Positions 31,579-42,531 of a stretch of 64,000 bases of DNA are shown here, piece by piece (position 1 is the first letter of the stretch; the number at the start of each line of letters is the position of its first letter). This DNA comes from Gymnopus androsaceus JB14 (lineage: Eukaryota; Basidiomycota; Agaricomycetes; Agaricales; Omphalotaceae), in assembly GCA_009733575.1 (NCBI GenBank), contig ML769593.1, positions 1-64,000 on the forward strand, written 5' to 3'. The position numbers and the translations under genes are program-made. The notes below the pieces were generated by a model. The model saw only the letters and a program-made list of their open reading frames with translations, was not told where the DNA came from and did no database searches.

Positions 31579-31863
31579 AGTGTTGAGGTGGTAGTGGTAG
31601 CGGATGAAGAAAAGTTCTTTTTTGTAAAATTTTTTACCGGTCGGATGAAACTCGAGAATTTCCGAAGTTCAATTTGCAAAGTTCAACGGTTTAACTGTTC
31701 TTCTATTTATCCATGCACTGCTTTAACTGCTCTAGTTTGTGCCTCTAAACTTGAATTCAATGTTCGAAGCATGTTCTTTAATGGTTCAAAGGCCTTTTCA
31801 TTTTTGCTCATCCTTGCTATATCTTGCTCCACTGCCATCCTCATTCAAGAAAATTACGAGTCC

Positions 31864-34800
31864 ATGCCAGGCAGTAAATCTGTAGACGCAGTTCGTAAAA
31901 TGGCATATCGACCGAGAAATTTGGCCTGTGTTGTCAATGGATGCCTGCGACATTTCAGTACTCCTGCAGGACGTACAAATCATATGAACACAGCTCACCC
32001 TCTTTATCAGCCAACTGCCAGTGGTTCCGTGACGCAGCCAGCATGTTCTCCAACTCCTATTCCTTTGGGACAAGATGACAATGGGGTCAATGACCCTTTC
32101 GACGATGACATAGGAGAGCATCCGAGACGATCTCCAACAGTAGAACCTGAACTGAAGTCCAAAAGATACACGTATGAATATCACCCCAAGCTTAACGGTA
32201 ATGAATCTTTGCTTTTCTATGAGTATTATAATTTATAGGTTTATGTACTTCAGGACTCCCTTGCGATGCAGATGGCAACTTTCTTCCACCCGATACACCT
32301 CCTTCACCTCCAGCCCCACCAGGATCTAATGACTTCACTCCTTTCAGCCATAGAGTGGAATTCGAGATGGCGGACTATCTTTTCTGTGAATGTCAAATGT
32401 CAGCTGGAAAGATTGATCGACTCATGCACCTCTTGGCCGCATACCATGCTGGCAAGGCAGATCCTCCTTTTGCCAATCACAAGGAGGTCTATTCAGCAAT
32501 CGATGGAGTTGAGCATGGCGAAGTACCTTGGAAATCATTTTCAGTCTCCTATAATGGCCCAGTACCAGAAACTGGCAACATTCCGCCCTGGATGCAGCAG
32601 GAATTTGAAGTATGGTACCGCGATCCAGAACAGATTCTTGCGAACCAGTTGAAAAACCCTGATTTCAAGGACGAGATTGATTATACAGCGAAGCGCATGT
32701 TTGACCCCAACACAAAGCAGCAGGTCTATAAAGACTTCATGCCGGGTGATTTTGCCTGGAAAGATTCAGTATGTTGTATCACCAATTGCTCGTTGCATGA
32801 TACTAACTGAGTCTACGACAGGATGAAGCCGCAAAAGATGAAACCACGCATGGCTCAATGATCTGCCATGTCATTTCAGGGAGCAACAAGACCACAGTCT
32901 CTGTTGCCACAGGCCAAAATGATTTCTACCCATTCTACACGTCAATCGGCTCAATTCACAACAATGTCCGTCGCGCTCATCGTAATGGTGTTGCATTGTG
33001 TGCGTTCCTTGCAATTCCCCATAGTGAGTTCACTCCTATCTGTAACGGTATATGCCAGCTCAATCCTGCATGACAGCCAATAAGGAGTACGCCGATGATG
33101 ATAAATTTCGCACCTTTCGCCGTCAGCTCTTTCATACATCTATCGCCCATATTTTCTGTACACTGCATGATGGAATGACCACTCCGAAAGTGAGGCTATG
33201 TGCTGATGGTCACTATTGACGTGTTGTATATAGTCTTGGTCCCTACATTGCCGACTACCCAGAGCAGGTCCTTCTTACCTGTGTAGTGAACAACTGGTGC
33301 CCAAAGTAAGTCGTTAATGTGGGCTCAATGTATTATCTGTTCTAATATACACTTTAGGTGTACAGCACATTGGAAGAACCTCGATGGAACTGCTAACACC
33401 GTTCGACGCTGTCTGGAGCATACTAGGCAGCTGAAAGAAGTATTTGATCACACAGGCCTGTGGAATGAGTACGGCGTTGTTGGGGATGTTGAAGTAACTG
33501 TTTCTCCATTCTATTTCTTTTTTCGTTGACTTATTTTGTGCTTACTAGCCTTTCACTTCTTTCTTCCCTCGAGCAAATATTCACCACCTTATCTCTCCCG
33601 ATCTTTTGCATCAAGTTATTAAAGGAACATTCAAGGATCACCTGGTTGAGTGGGTGAGCAACTACATCACTCTCACCTATGGCTCTCGCGCGAAAGCCGT
33701 ACTTGCAGATATTGACAGGAGGTTCGCTTGATTATTCCGCTCACACGACTGCTAGACTTACATGGTCATACTAGGATTGCAGCTACTCCACCGTTTCCGG
33801 GTCTACGGCGATTCAAAGAGGGAAGGAACTTTAAACAGTGGACCGGCGATGATTCCAAGGCTCTAATGAAAGTGAGTACTTATTTAGGATTGTTCAATAT
33901 TGGGGTACTCATTTCATATACAGGTCTACCTTCCAGCCATTCGTGGACATGTACCAGAACAGATGGTTCATGCATTATCCCATTTTTTGGAGTTCTGTTA
34001 TCTCGCACGTCGTGATGTTCTTGATGAGGATGCTCTGGCACAAATGGAGACGGCACTTGGGAACTTTCATTGTGATCGGATCGTATTCGAACATGAGCTT
34101 GGGCATTCTGGACGGACCGAAAGTTTGTTCTCACTGCCACAACAGCATTCTCTTAACCACTACATCCCATCGATACGTGAATTCGGTTCACCAAATGGAC
34201 TCTGCACCTCGATTACCAAGTCAAAGCACATCAAGGCCGTGAAGGAGCCCTGGCGATGTTCTAGCCGCTACAATGCATTGGGCCAGATGCTCTTAACCAA
34301 CCAGCGTATCGACAAGCTTTCAGCAGCACACGTAGATTTCACGGCACGTGGGATGCTCAATGGCCCACTCTTCACCGCGGGGCTTGTATTAAATGGCTTC
34401 AAAGATGGATCGGCTGATGATGTAGAGGAGCAAGGATTGCAAAAGCCACCAGAGGAAGATGGTGCCATTGAAGGGCCTCGTGTACTGGGTGAGGTGAAGC
34501 TTGCAAAGAAGCCAGGTATGTTCTTGTATTTTATCTTGTATAGCACTTTACTAAGAGGTATTATCTCAGTTCCTCATTATCCCAGAGCTCTTCATGCTCT
34601 TGCTGCGCATATCAGGCAGCCACAACTCAGCTTGCTAATTCGGCGGTTTTTATATGGACTTGAACATCCTGACTGCGACGATCCTTCCCTCATAGATCCA
34701 GTCAACTATCCTCCGGCTCCAAGTAATGCCCGTGTGTTCCCATCCGCGTGTGCAATTTATTTTGCACCTAGTGACCATTCTGGCGTTGGAGGGATGCATT

Positions 34801-35237
34801 GGGAGCGCATACGGTCGGTACGTTCCTGGCGAAAAGGGCCCCCGCGTCGAGACTGTGTGTTTGTCTCAAAGGACCCAGATACTGCAGGATTTATGGGCCT
34901 CAATGTCGCTAGGGTACATCTGTTCTTTTCCTTCAAATACAAGGGTGAGGATGTACCCTGCGCCCTTATCCACTGGTTCTCGGCGGTTGGGGACTCTCCG
35001 TGTGATTCAACAGGAATGTGGGTGGTAGAACCGGACAAAGACCCTGATTCTGGCAATCGTGTCATGGATATCATTCACATCGACGCAATCTTTCGATGTG
35101 CACACTTGATTCCAGTCTATGGAGACAAGTTCATCCCTCGGAAGGACAAGGTAAACTTCGCCAATTCTTTGGATTTGTTCAAGTCTTTCTATGTAAATAA
35201 ATATGCTGATCATCATGCACATGAGATTGCGTTCTAG
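31864..35237 (+). pseudogene. Plavaka-type transposase with one TGA stop
   Basis: Nine exons fit with matching phases (about 31864-32197, 32254-32768, 32822-33023, 33077-33305, 33358-33493, 33549-33721, 33775-33871, 33924-34515, 34570-35237), giving 981 codons plus stop. The N-terminus has a C2H2-like finger (CVVNGCLRHFSTPAGRTNHMNTAH). Family hallmarks follow: HPKLNGLPCDADG, DNPDF-like NPDFKDEIDY, GSNKTTVSVATGQNDFYP, SIGSIHNNVRRAHRN, GPYIADYPEQVLLTCVVNNWC, HLISPDLLHQVIKGTFKDHL, and a C-terminal DVPCALIHWFSAVGD. TGA at 33217-33219 sits where homologues have Arg (GHYxRVVY), so one change inactivates an otherwise full gene. Plavaka is a CACTA-like group of DDE transposases. Confidence 0.85.
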
Positions 35238-35392
35238 TAGTGTCATGTTGTATAGTAATTCCTAGTCTATTCAATGCTCAATGTTTGCTCGCCATTCATA
35301 AAGACATCTGAGTACCGTTTAAGGTTAGGGCTAGCGGCCTATACTGCATCCCGAATTATCCCGGATATATGAAATTCGTTGGAAGTCCTATC

Positions 35393-36033
35393 ATGACCAA
35401 CAAGTCTCTAAAACGGAAAGCAGAGAACAATGAAAACTTGGCTCTACATGAGCCACCTCAAAAACTTACTAGTCCGCGCAAGAGTCCTCTTCAAAAGTAC
35501 GTGCTTCAAATGTGTCCTGTTCTCTTCAAATTGTTTAACATTGTATTTTTATTGTTTATCAGTCTCAGCAACGAGTATCAAAGTATCGAATCAGAGCATA
35601 TCACCAAAAAGAATGCTGGAGATGTTGTTCATTTGGATACTCAGGCTGCCGCAATTGAAAGGCCCGGGAAGGAAGAGAGCTCGGTCGATGATCCTGACGC
35701 AACTCTCGTTATGGAGGACGGCTGCGATCCTTTGACTGGCGAGGTCAAAAAGAACACTGATTTGAGTGGTGCGTCTACATATTTAATTTATATACATGAC
35801 ATTGACAACGACTATACAAAAAAATGACAGTGCAACTCAATGAAGAGGAATCTAACTGGCCGGTTTCGCAACTCAAGCTTGTTCACCGAACAGCATTGAT
35901 TCACGAAGTGGTTCCCACCGTTTATACGGAAAATCGACGACTAAGGGGCGTGATTAGGTTGCTCGAAGAGCAGGCAGTCTCGAAAGATGCTGAAGTCAAG
36001 AGGCTGCGGAATGCACTTAATACTCACCAGTAG
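35393..36033 (+). CDS. Plavaka-1 coiled-coil partner protein (170 aa, intact)
   Basis: Three exons (35393-35496, 35563-35768, 35831-36033) with matching phases encode 170 residues. A basic N-terminus (MTNKSLKRKAENNENLAL) with PRKSPLQ is followed by a long acidic linker (EESSVDDPDATLVMEDG) and a C-terminal leucine-zipper-like helix (TENRRLRGVIRLLEEQAVSK, then DAEVKRLRNAL). It starts 156 bases after the transposase stop, same strand, and ends inside the right TIR region. The frame is fully open although the transposase is not. Unknown family; a nuclear dimerising cofactor is my inference. Confidence 0.65.
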
Positions 36034-36221
36034 TAGTAATTGAATTTTGGGCATGTTGGAGGCATACTACACACTGTAATGTATTGAACAACATGAAAAG
36101 TGCCTTGCAGAATTGCTTGCACTTGAGAGACACTTGAGCTTGAACGGCCGGAGCGTCTTGATCAAGCACAGCTTGGTAGGCTCTTCTCAAGCCTCAAGCT
36201 GCCGGACGTTTTGCTGATGCA

Positions 36222-36741
36222 GACAAACTCATCAGAAAACACCGAGCCTGTCTGGAGTGGTCAGGAGTGTCCATATTGGAAGTAGAAAAATAGACACCCC
36301 CCATGTACAAATAAGTACTCCAGGAGCGCTCTGTACAGATGACAAGTCTATCAGACCTCTGAATTGATGTGTACATGATCCGAGTCACTATACACCAACA
36401 AAACGTGTGTGATGCGGCAGTACTCAAAAGTGCCTAGCAGAGTTCCAGCTTTCCAGAGACTCAAGGACCTAGATGGTAAGCGCTGCCCTGGCCAGAGCTC
36501 CCAGAGGCCGGATTATTTTCTTATATGGAGATTAAATATGCTGGGAGGCTCAGGCAAGTACTGTGAAATCTTATGTTTGCTAGGAAATTGGACGTTTGCC
36601 ATCGCTAAAAACACATTTTGCTGATGTAATTTACCAATACCTTTTGATCCTGTACTTGTACTGCCACTAAGATTACCATTCAAGAGCACAAATAAGAGAG
36701 AGGAATAGCCTATGAGCTTCTTTGTATTGAACAATAGATCT
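36222..36741. other. non-coding spacer
   Basis: No gene. It contains CATCAGAAAAC (36230) and, inverted near 36620, CATCAGCAAAA, which might mark another decayed element of the Plavaka termini family; the arms are too short to be sure. Confidence 0.3.
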
Positions 36742-36879
36742 CATCAGCAAAACCTGTATCAGCTGGGACCCTCTGGGAGCACTGTCAAGCGCTTGCCGGC
36801 ACTGCCCAGGACTCGGCAGTGCCGGCAAGCGCTTGCCAGTGCTCCCAGAGGGTCCCAGTCAATACAGGTTTTGCTGATG
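36742..36879. mobile_element. 138-bp palindromic MITE with Plavaka ends
   Basis: Starts CATCAGCAAAACCTGTAT and ends with its inverse; nearly the whole element is one hairpin (inner arms GGGACCCTCTGGGAGCACTG and CAAGCGCTTGCCGGCACTGCC, with a loop near AGGACTCG). The 2-bp flank is CT on both sides. The first 12 bases equal the Plavaka-1 right TIR (CATCAGCAAAAC), so Plavaka transposase is the likely driver. Confidence 0.85.
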
Positions 36880-36919
36880 CTGTCTAGTACAGGAAACTAC
36901 TTACATGATTAACTATTTT

Positions 36920-37927
36920 TCAGCTTATGTCCACCCGCCCCAATACCCTGAAGCTCCAGAGACAGAGTTGCCAGGGGCAGGCCCTCCAAAGGATCAGACC
37001 TAAAGGACTCTAAGTCCCATCCTGTTCCTACACCTCCCGCCGGTGAATGTGCGCCATTTACTATTAGTATTCCCGACTACCAGATGTTGCAAAACATCCG
37101 CAGTACCATTCATAACCAACAATGTGATGTCCTGGCACTCTATTTTTCCCAAGGCTTCAGCTTCTTGAAAAGGGAGGGAGGGTGAATAGCTGGAATTCGG
37201 GACTCAAAGAGCATTCTGCTAGCGAGCCGAATGCGTGCTACAGTGGCAAGTATGAACAACTGCATAATTTTTACCTAGATACGCCAGTTGATGACAATTG
37301 AAAAGCATTCATGCAGCAAATGGTTACTCACGTCTATTTGGGAGGTTATCAGAAAGATTAACGATGAAAAGCTGAAAAAGTTCGCGAAATGGGTCTTCTT
37401 TGACGTTTCCCGTTTCTTCCTCTGGGACGTACCTAAGTTCTTCCTATGGGACCTACCCCTAGCATCCTTCGAGCCTTGGGAAAGTGGGCCTGGAAGGCTT
37501 TGACAGTATGTTTGCCTGCATTTATAAAGGCTCTGGGAAGGACTGTGTGGAACGTTGTGAAGGGGCTGGGAGAGATAATTGGTCGCGCCATCAGTAGCAT
37601 TGCTTCTGCAATCCACTCGCTTTTCATGGCCATCGCCACTTTCCTCCGCAACGTGACTCTCCAAGATGTCTTGCGTGCCTTTAAAGAGGCTCTCAATGCC
37701 ATCTTATGCAACTGCCTTTGCTCGTGTGAAGAGGTATCAAGGGAGTGGCCAAAGCTATTGATAAGTTGTTATGTAGTTTGTTCGATATCTTTTGGTGGAC
37801 TGGGAAAGCGCTAGTCCGAATAATACTTTTCGTGCCGGAGACTATTGGGCGGATTGTCTTGGAGATGGGGTCGTTGGCGGGGAAAGTTGGTAGGGAGATC
37901 GTGCTTCTCATCAATCCTAGGTTTTAG
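36920..37927 (+). pseudogene. ankyrin/amphipathic-helix gene, copy 1 (decayed)
   Basis: Homologous to the copy at 40.1 kb. Sequence from 36924 matches AYIHPLHYPEASETE, but the initiator ATG region is lost. The ankyrin part is nearly gone after NQQCDVLALYFSQG (37120). From 37330 the frame gives IWEVIRKINDEKLKKFAKW, FFDVSRFFLWDVPKFFLWD, then after a frame change ALGKWAWKALTVCLPAFI, KALGRTVWNVVKGLGEIIGR, ISSIASAIHSLFMAIATFL, VTLQDVLRAFKEALNAI, and after another frame change KAIDKLLCSLFDIFWWTG and PETIGRIVLEMGSLAGKVG to TAG 37925-37927. The C-terminal region is a run of amphipathic or membrane-seeking helices. At least three frame breaks. Confidence 0.65.
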
Positions 37928-38083
37928 CGTTCCTTAGCCTCTAGAACACGATCTTTGTAGTTTGATCTTCGCCAGGAATTCATTAATCCCCCAAAGGCCT
38001 ATGGGCTGCAAGTTATAGTGGTAGATGGACGGAAATTCCTTCAAGATACATAGTAATTCGGTACGTGTACTTGTACTTTGATA

Positions 38084-38864
38084 TTATTTAGTATGAGTAC
38101 TTGTGAGTTGATCATGCCGCTGTGCTAGCCTATCCAAATCTGCAGTGTTTATATTGTCATAAAACGCAGTGGATTGTATGGTGTCCGCCAAATCCCCATG
38201 TCCCGACTCCAAGTAAATAGCTCCAGTGCATTGCCCCGTTTCGCATTTTTTCCTTTCACCAGTCGCATCTGCACCATTCACCACCTTCACCTCATACCTA
38301 TTCATGACAGGAAGCCATTGAGCCTGACATCCCTCCGAGAAAGTCCATGTCGGTGTGCCGACGAGGCGAAGGTGCCCGGCGGCGGCAGCAGCCAAAACGA
38401 ATGCTCTGATTTTTGGTTCGAGTTGGTTTTTCTGAGCGTCGCTACATGGCGTATTCCGGATGGTAACTCTTGGGACCTCGGCGTCCCGGTTCGAAATTTC
38501 AAAATCGTGGAACTGTTCTTTTGTCCAGTAGGTGATAGTGACTCTCGAGTTTACACCCTTGGCTATGTTGTCGGGCCGGGATGCAACAATTTTGGTGGAG
38601 TCTTTGGGCGAGGATGGGGGTGTGATATATTTGGCTTCGACAGGGTGTTGGTCTTTAGTGTTCATTGGTGCAAGTGGTGCCGCAGGTTTGGGTTTAACTT
38701 CAGCGAGCTGATGACAACGGGTTGGTGAAGTATTGAAGTCAGTAAGGCGTGACAGTGCAGGATTGATATTAGCATTGGTAGCTCACAGTGACGGGTACCG
38801 CACAGACAGTCGACACAGTCAAGAAAGCTGAAGCTGCAATAAACAAGTAGCCGCTGAGACGCAT
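38084..38864 (-). CDS. small secreted protein, 233 aa
   Basis: Exon 1 (38787-38864) encodes exactly the signal peptide MRLSGYLFIAASAFLTVSTV plus CAVPVT; an 79-base intron (GTGAGC..CATCAG) follows; exon 2 is 38084-38707. The mature part is Pro-rich first (EVKPKPAAPLAPMN, EAKYITPPSSPKDS), then a globular domain with NSRVTITYWTKEQFHDFEIS, AEVPRVTIRNTPC, KIRAFVLAAAAAGHLRLVG, TPTWTFSEGCQAQWLPVMNR, and three to four Cys (CETGQC). A cleavage site after VCA fits. No family recognised. Intact frame; candidate effector-like or cell-wall protein. It lies between two broken ankyrin-gene copies. Confidence 0.7.
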
Positions 38865-40136
38865 TGGACAGTGTTTAGAAAATAAGGTTCCTGTGTTGCT
38901 ATCGATTAATGAATGAGAAGTAATTTTGACGGAATGAAGTGACCGGGATGGTAAACTCGACCAGCGAGTGAAGGGGACCAAAAAAAAAGTTACATCGTTG
39001 GCTTTTAAAGATCTTAGAAGGATGGAAGGATGGAAGGATAGACGGCAGTTCTATTACACGGCGGCACATCAAAGATACTAGCATCAAGTTTCCATCACCA
39101 ATTGATAGACGCGTAATATGCTCAGTATCCTGAAGTACTGAAGCTACCCAAAAAGACTGTGTCGACGGTCGTGCTGAGAACAAAGATTAATTAGGCGCGC
39201 AGTGCCCAAACGCCTTCCTTCCAACTTCCTTCAGCTGCTTAATGCTTGACTTGAACCTCGAATCTGATTCTAACGCAGCTCTGAATAATCGATGTGGCGT
39301 GAACCTCGAATTCGGCCTGGAATTCAATGCTTTATTGGAAACCGCAAGAGTTGGACTTGACTGTAATTTGCGACCTGAAAAAAGGAGACTCCAGTCGCGT
39401 AAAGATGTAGCGAAGCTCATGGATAAATCGGTTGTGTAGGTTCGTTATCGTTACAGTCTGCTTGAATTCCTGCTGATATTCTACTTTGGATAGATGCTAT
39501 GCTTTCGGGCACTCGCCAAGCTCTCTTCCAACTTTCCTGGTCGACTCCAAATTGTCCATCTGAAATTTTAGATGCCGCTGGCACATCCTCGTAATGAACG
39601 GCATCCATTTTGACTATGTTCTACCTGCATAGAAAGGAGATATCGCACAAGCAAGAAGACCAATGCTAGGGTTTTAATGACTCGGGCTCCTGCGTTGCGC
39701 TCGTTTACTTGCTGATGGTCGGATTCGGCCTTCTTGTCGTCGCTGTATCTTTCGGAATGTCCCTCCATCCGATGTCAGGGGAAGAAAGATCTTGGAAGAT
39801 CCTGTTACCGAGGAGTTCTACAATCCTTTTCGCAACTTTGACTCGTGGGGCAGTGGCAAGGCAGTAGAGCAGGAGGATAGATGAAGTGTTGTACGGATTC
39901 ATGATAACCAAGCGCAGTACGCATTTTCGACGTAGGAAAGTCGATGTGAGGCTCTAGTACGTGTTCAAATGACTAGTATAAATTGTACAACACCTTTTCC
40001 TACATAGCCTAAATCGGTAATTCGGGCAACTGCATACATTAAATCACACGGCTCGACAGGTTCTGAAAGACATTATAAGCAAGTAAAGCTGGTTGTCGAA
40101 ATCATGGCAATTCACAAATCAAGCTCACTTTGAACG
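38865..40136. other. promoter region and non-coding DNA
   Basis: It includes the upstream region of the secreted protein gene, a GGATGGAAGGATGGAAGGAT microsatellite (about 39019) and low-quality open frames at 39.2-39.9 kb that I cannot assign. Confidence 0.4.
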
Positions 40137-41614
40137 ATGTCCAGCCCACGCCCTGCTCCAGCTTACATTCATCCGCTCCACTATCCTGAAGCCTCCGAGA
40201 CAGAATCGGCGGAGTCAGGGCTTTCCAAAGGAGCGAATCCTCCTTCGTCAAACGACTCCAAGTTCTACACCTCCCGCCGACGAATATGCTCCATTACTGG
40301 ATGAGCACACTGACTCTTATACCATTTCCCACTACGAGATGTCTCGAAACATTCTCGGCGCCTTTTACAACCAACAATACGACGTCCTAGCACTTTACTT
40401 CTCCAAAGGTATCAGCCCCGATCATCTCACCTGCCTCGGCAACACACCTCTCCTTCTAGCCATTCGCAAGGGCGACTTGAAGATGTGCAAATTTCTCCTT
40501 GAACATGGTGCGAGGGCGGATAGCTGGAATTCCGGACTGGAGGATCCTTCAATGCCCAAGCCTTTGATAGTGAATCAGTGACCTGCGTAATTTTTACCTA
40601 GATTCGCCCGCTAGTGGCGATTCAAAGGCATTCTTGAAGCGAGTGAAGGCCTTTCAGAAGGAGCTTTTGAAAGATAAGTCTAGACAACGATATCACTATG
40701 ATAAACGGAAGAACAGAAATTTTCTCTATCCATCTCGGACGCCATGATGGTCAAGCTGCTTGTTGAACGGTGCGGATCCGGATGTGGTGGCCCCGGATGG
40801 CCTAACTGCATTTCGGATTGCAAAGGATGCTGGACATGGAGGTGTGGCTAAGTTTTTGCCCCCGAGTAGGAAGAGGATAATGCGAAGGATTAAATGTGAG
40901 TTTTTCTCTCAAGTTCCAACTGACCGAATCCTAATCCTTGTTTCTCGTTAGTCAGGAGTCGTAAACCCATACACAAGATCAAAAAGATCGGGACTGAAAT
41001 CTACGATTACTGCAGGTTCGGGCAAGTCCCAAAATTCTTGGTCTGGGATGTTCCGAAATGGGCCCTGACGTCGTTCTAAAAAGCTATTACCCATGAACAG
41101 ACGAAAAGGTCAGTGAGATGGATCTGTATTGACGGGTCCTGGTTCATCTTTCGGGATGCCATCCCGCTCATTCTTCGGGAATGGGCAAGGGGACGTGGAA
41201 ATACCTGACGGTACACTTTCCTGCTTTTGTCAAGACACTGGGGAAGACTGTATGGAAGGCTAGAAAGGGGACGGGAGAGATCATTGGATTTGGCCCCATC
41301 ATCAGTAACATTGCTTCTGCTATCCATTCGCTTTTCGACGGATTTATTACCCTCATGCGACAAGTCACTCTCAAAGACACCTTGGGTGCCTTTGAAGTCT
41401 TTAAAGTGATCTTGAACGCTGTTTTCGTGGAACTGCCTCTATTTGTGTGGAAAGATGTGAAGGGGCTGGCGAAGGCTCTTTACCAGTCGTTCGTTGGTTT
41501 GATCCTCTCCTGGTGGACTGCGACGCTGTTATCACATAGTTTGATTGTCCTTTCCCTGGTGGGCTGCACAATCTATCTGGGAGCTATTCAAAAAGACCTC
41601 ACGCGGTCTTCGTG
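40137..41614 (+). pseudogene. ankyrin/amphipathic-helix gene, copy 2 (frame-broken)
   Basis: ATG 40137 gives MSSPRPAPAYIHPLHYPEAS. After a frame change near 40255 the frame reads TPPADEYAPLLDEHTDSY and SRNILGAFYNQQYDVLALYF, then an ankyrin repeat NTPLLLAIRKGDLKMCKFLL EHGARAD. A stop region and a second ankyrin-like unit (NGADPDVVAPDGLTAFRIAK, 40763 on) follow. Downstream come RFGQVPKFLVWDVPKWALTS, then GTWKYLTVHFPAFVKTLGK, WKARKGTGEIIGFGPIISN, IASAIHSLFDGFITLMRQ, TLKDTLGAFEVFKVILNAV, FVELPLFVWKDVKGLAKAL. Ankyrin repeats mediate protein binding; the C-terminal helices look membrane-active. At least three breaks; the intact family would be about 450-500 residues. Confidence 0.65.
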
Positions 41615-41624
41615 ACCTGAGCAG

Positions 41625-42177
41625 GTGGATGTGAAGGTTTTTCACTGTGTTCTTGCCTGCGGCCTTCAAGGTTCTCGGGAAGTGGTTATGGAAGGCACTG
41701 ACGGTCAGCTTACTGCATTGGTTGGGGTAATTGGCAGTGCTTTTGGAAATGTTTGTTCATTTGCCTGCATTCGTCAAGGCTATTGGGACGGGCGTATCAA
41801 CGTTTCTAATGGAATTGGGGGGGGCTTATTGAGCGCGCTACGAGTAGCATTGCATCCGCCATCCATTCAATGGCCATTCTCACTTTCCTTCACAGTGTCA
41901 CCCTTCAAGATGTAGTGTACGCCTTTAAAGAGGCCTTTGATGCTGTCTTCGTGCAATCCACTCTATTAGCGTGGAAGGGTATGACGAGAATGGTGAAGGC
42001 TTTGGATAAACTCATGACTGATCTTTTTGACATCTTCTGGTCGATTGCGAAACTTATGGTGCGGATCAAGTGTGGATAATACTTTTTGTACCGGAGAAAA
42101 TTGGGAAGATGATGTTGGAAATTGGGTCTTTGCTTGGGAGATTTTCAGAGAAATCATTCTTTTCAACTTTTCATTGA
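41625..42177 (+). pseudogene. ankyrin/amphipathic-helix gene, copy 3 (C-terminal part only)
   Basis: Begins just after copy 2 with fragments of LPAAFKVLGKWLWKALTV, then ISNASAIHS-like SIASAIHSMAILTFLHS, VTLQDVVYAFKEAFDAVFVQ, STLLAWKGMTRMVKALDKLM and TDLFDIFWSIAKLMVRI, with a stop at 42077-42079 and a frame-shifted tail. It repeats the C-terminal helix block of copies 1 and 2, so the array arose by partial tandem duplication. Confidence 0.6.
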
Positions 42178-42531
42178 TCCTAGGTAGTCTGTAGTACCTT
42201 TCTTATACGGCCGGCGGGCACGCGTACGGGAAGGCTGAAACTATCTATATAAACTTTGCGTACCGGTTTCGTTAGCTAGGAGTATTTTGATTCAGGCTTG
42301 AGTTGCAGTCCAAGTACCTTCGGGTGTGGATGAGGACGAACAGTAGAATTTTACACCCAGAACGAAAGATTTTAACGTTGTCCGGATCCGCATGCCAAGC
42401 TGTCCGAATCTGTTCTCGGGCATACTACTACCGAGTTCATCGAGCCTTGGCCTTAGCTGGAAGTTAGGAGCAAAGATGAGCAGTAAACCAGTACTAACCC
42501 GATTCAATTGAATCTGAGTCTGGGAATAGTT

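Larger units (their letters stand above)
28389..36219. mobile_element. complete Plavaka-type DNA transposon (Plavaka-1)
   Basis: Terminal inverted repeats CATCAGTAAAACGTCCG (left) and, reversed, CATCAGCAAAACGTCCG (right), 16 of 17 identical. The 2-bp duplication is CA (28387-28388, 36220-36221). Both subterminal regions are studded with CTCAAG/CTTGAG and GTCAAG motifs (left 28410-28550, right 36115-36205), as expected for CACTA-like subterminal binding sites. It carries a minus-strand accessory gene, a plus-strand transposase and a plus-strand coiled-coil gene. 7.83 kb. Confidence 0.85.

Noticed and set aside
31588..31863. Longer N-terminus for the Plavaka-1 transposase
   Set aside because: The upstream open frame is hydrophobic and unlike the family; the ATG at 31864 just before the zinc-finger region is more plausible.
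36222..36625. Another Plavaka-end MITE between CATCAGAAAAC and the inverted CATCAGCAAAA
   Set aside because: Only about 10 bases match and no target duplication or longer inverted arms could be seen.
39187..39911. Minus- and plus-strand frames of 60-80 codons as genes
   Set aside because: Overlapping frames on both strands with no recognisable domain.
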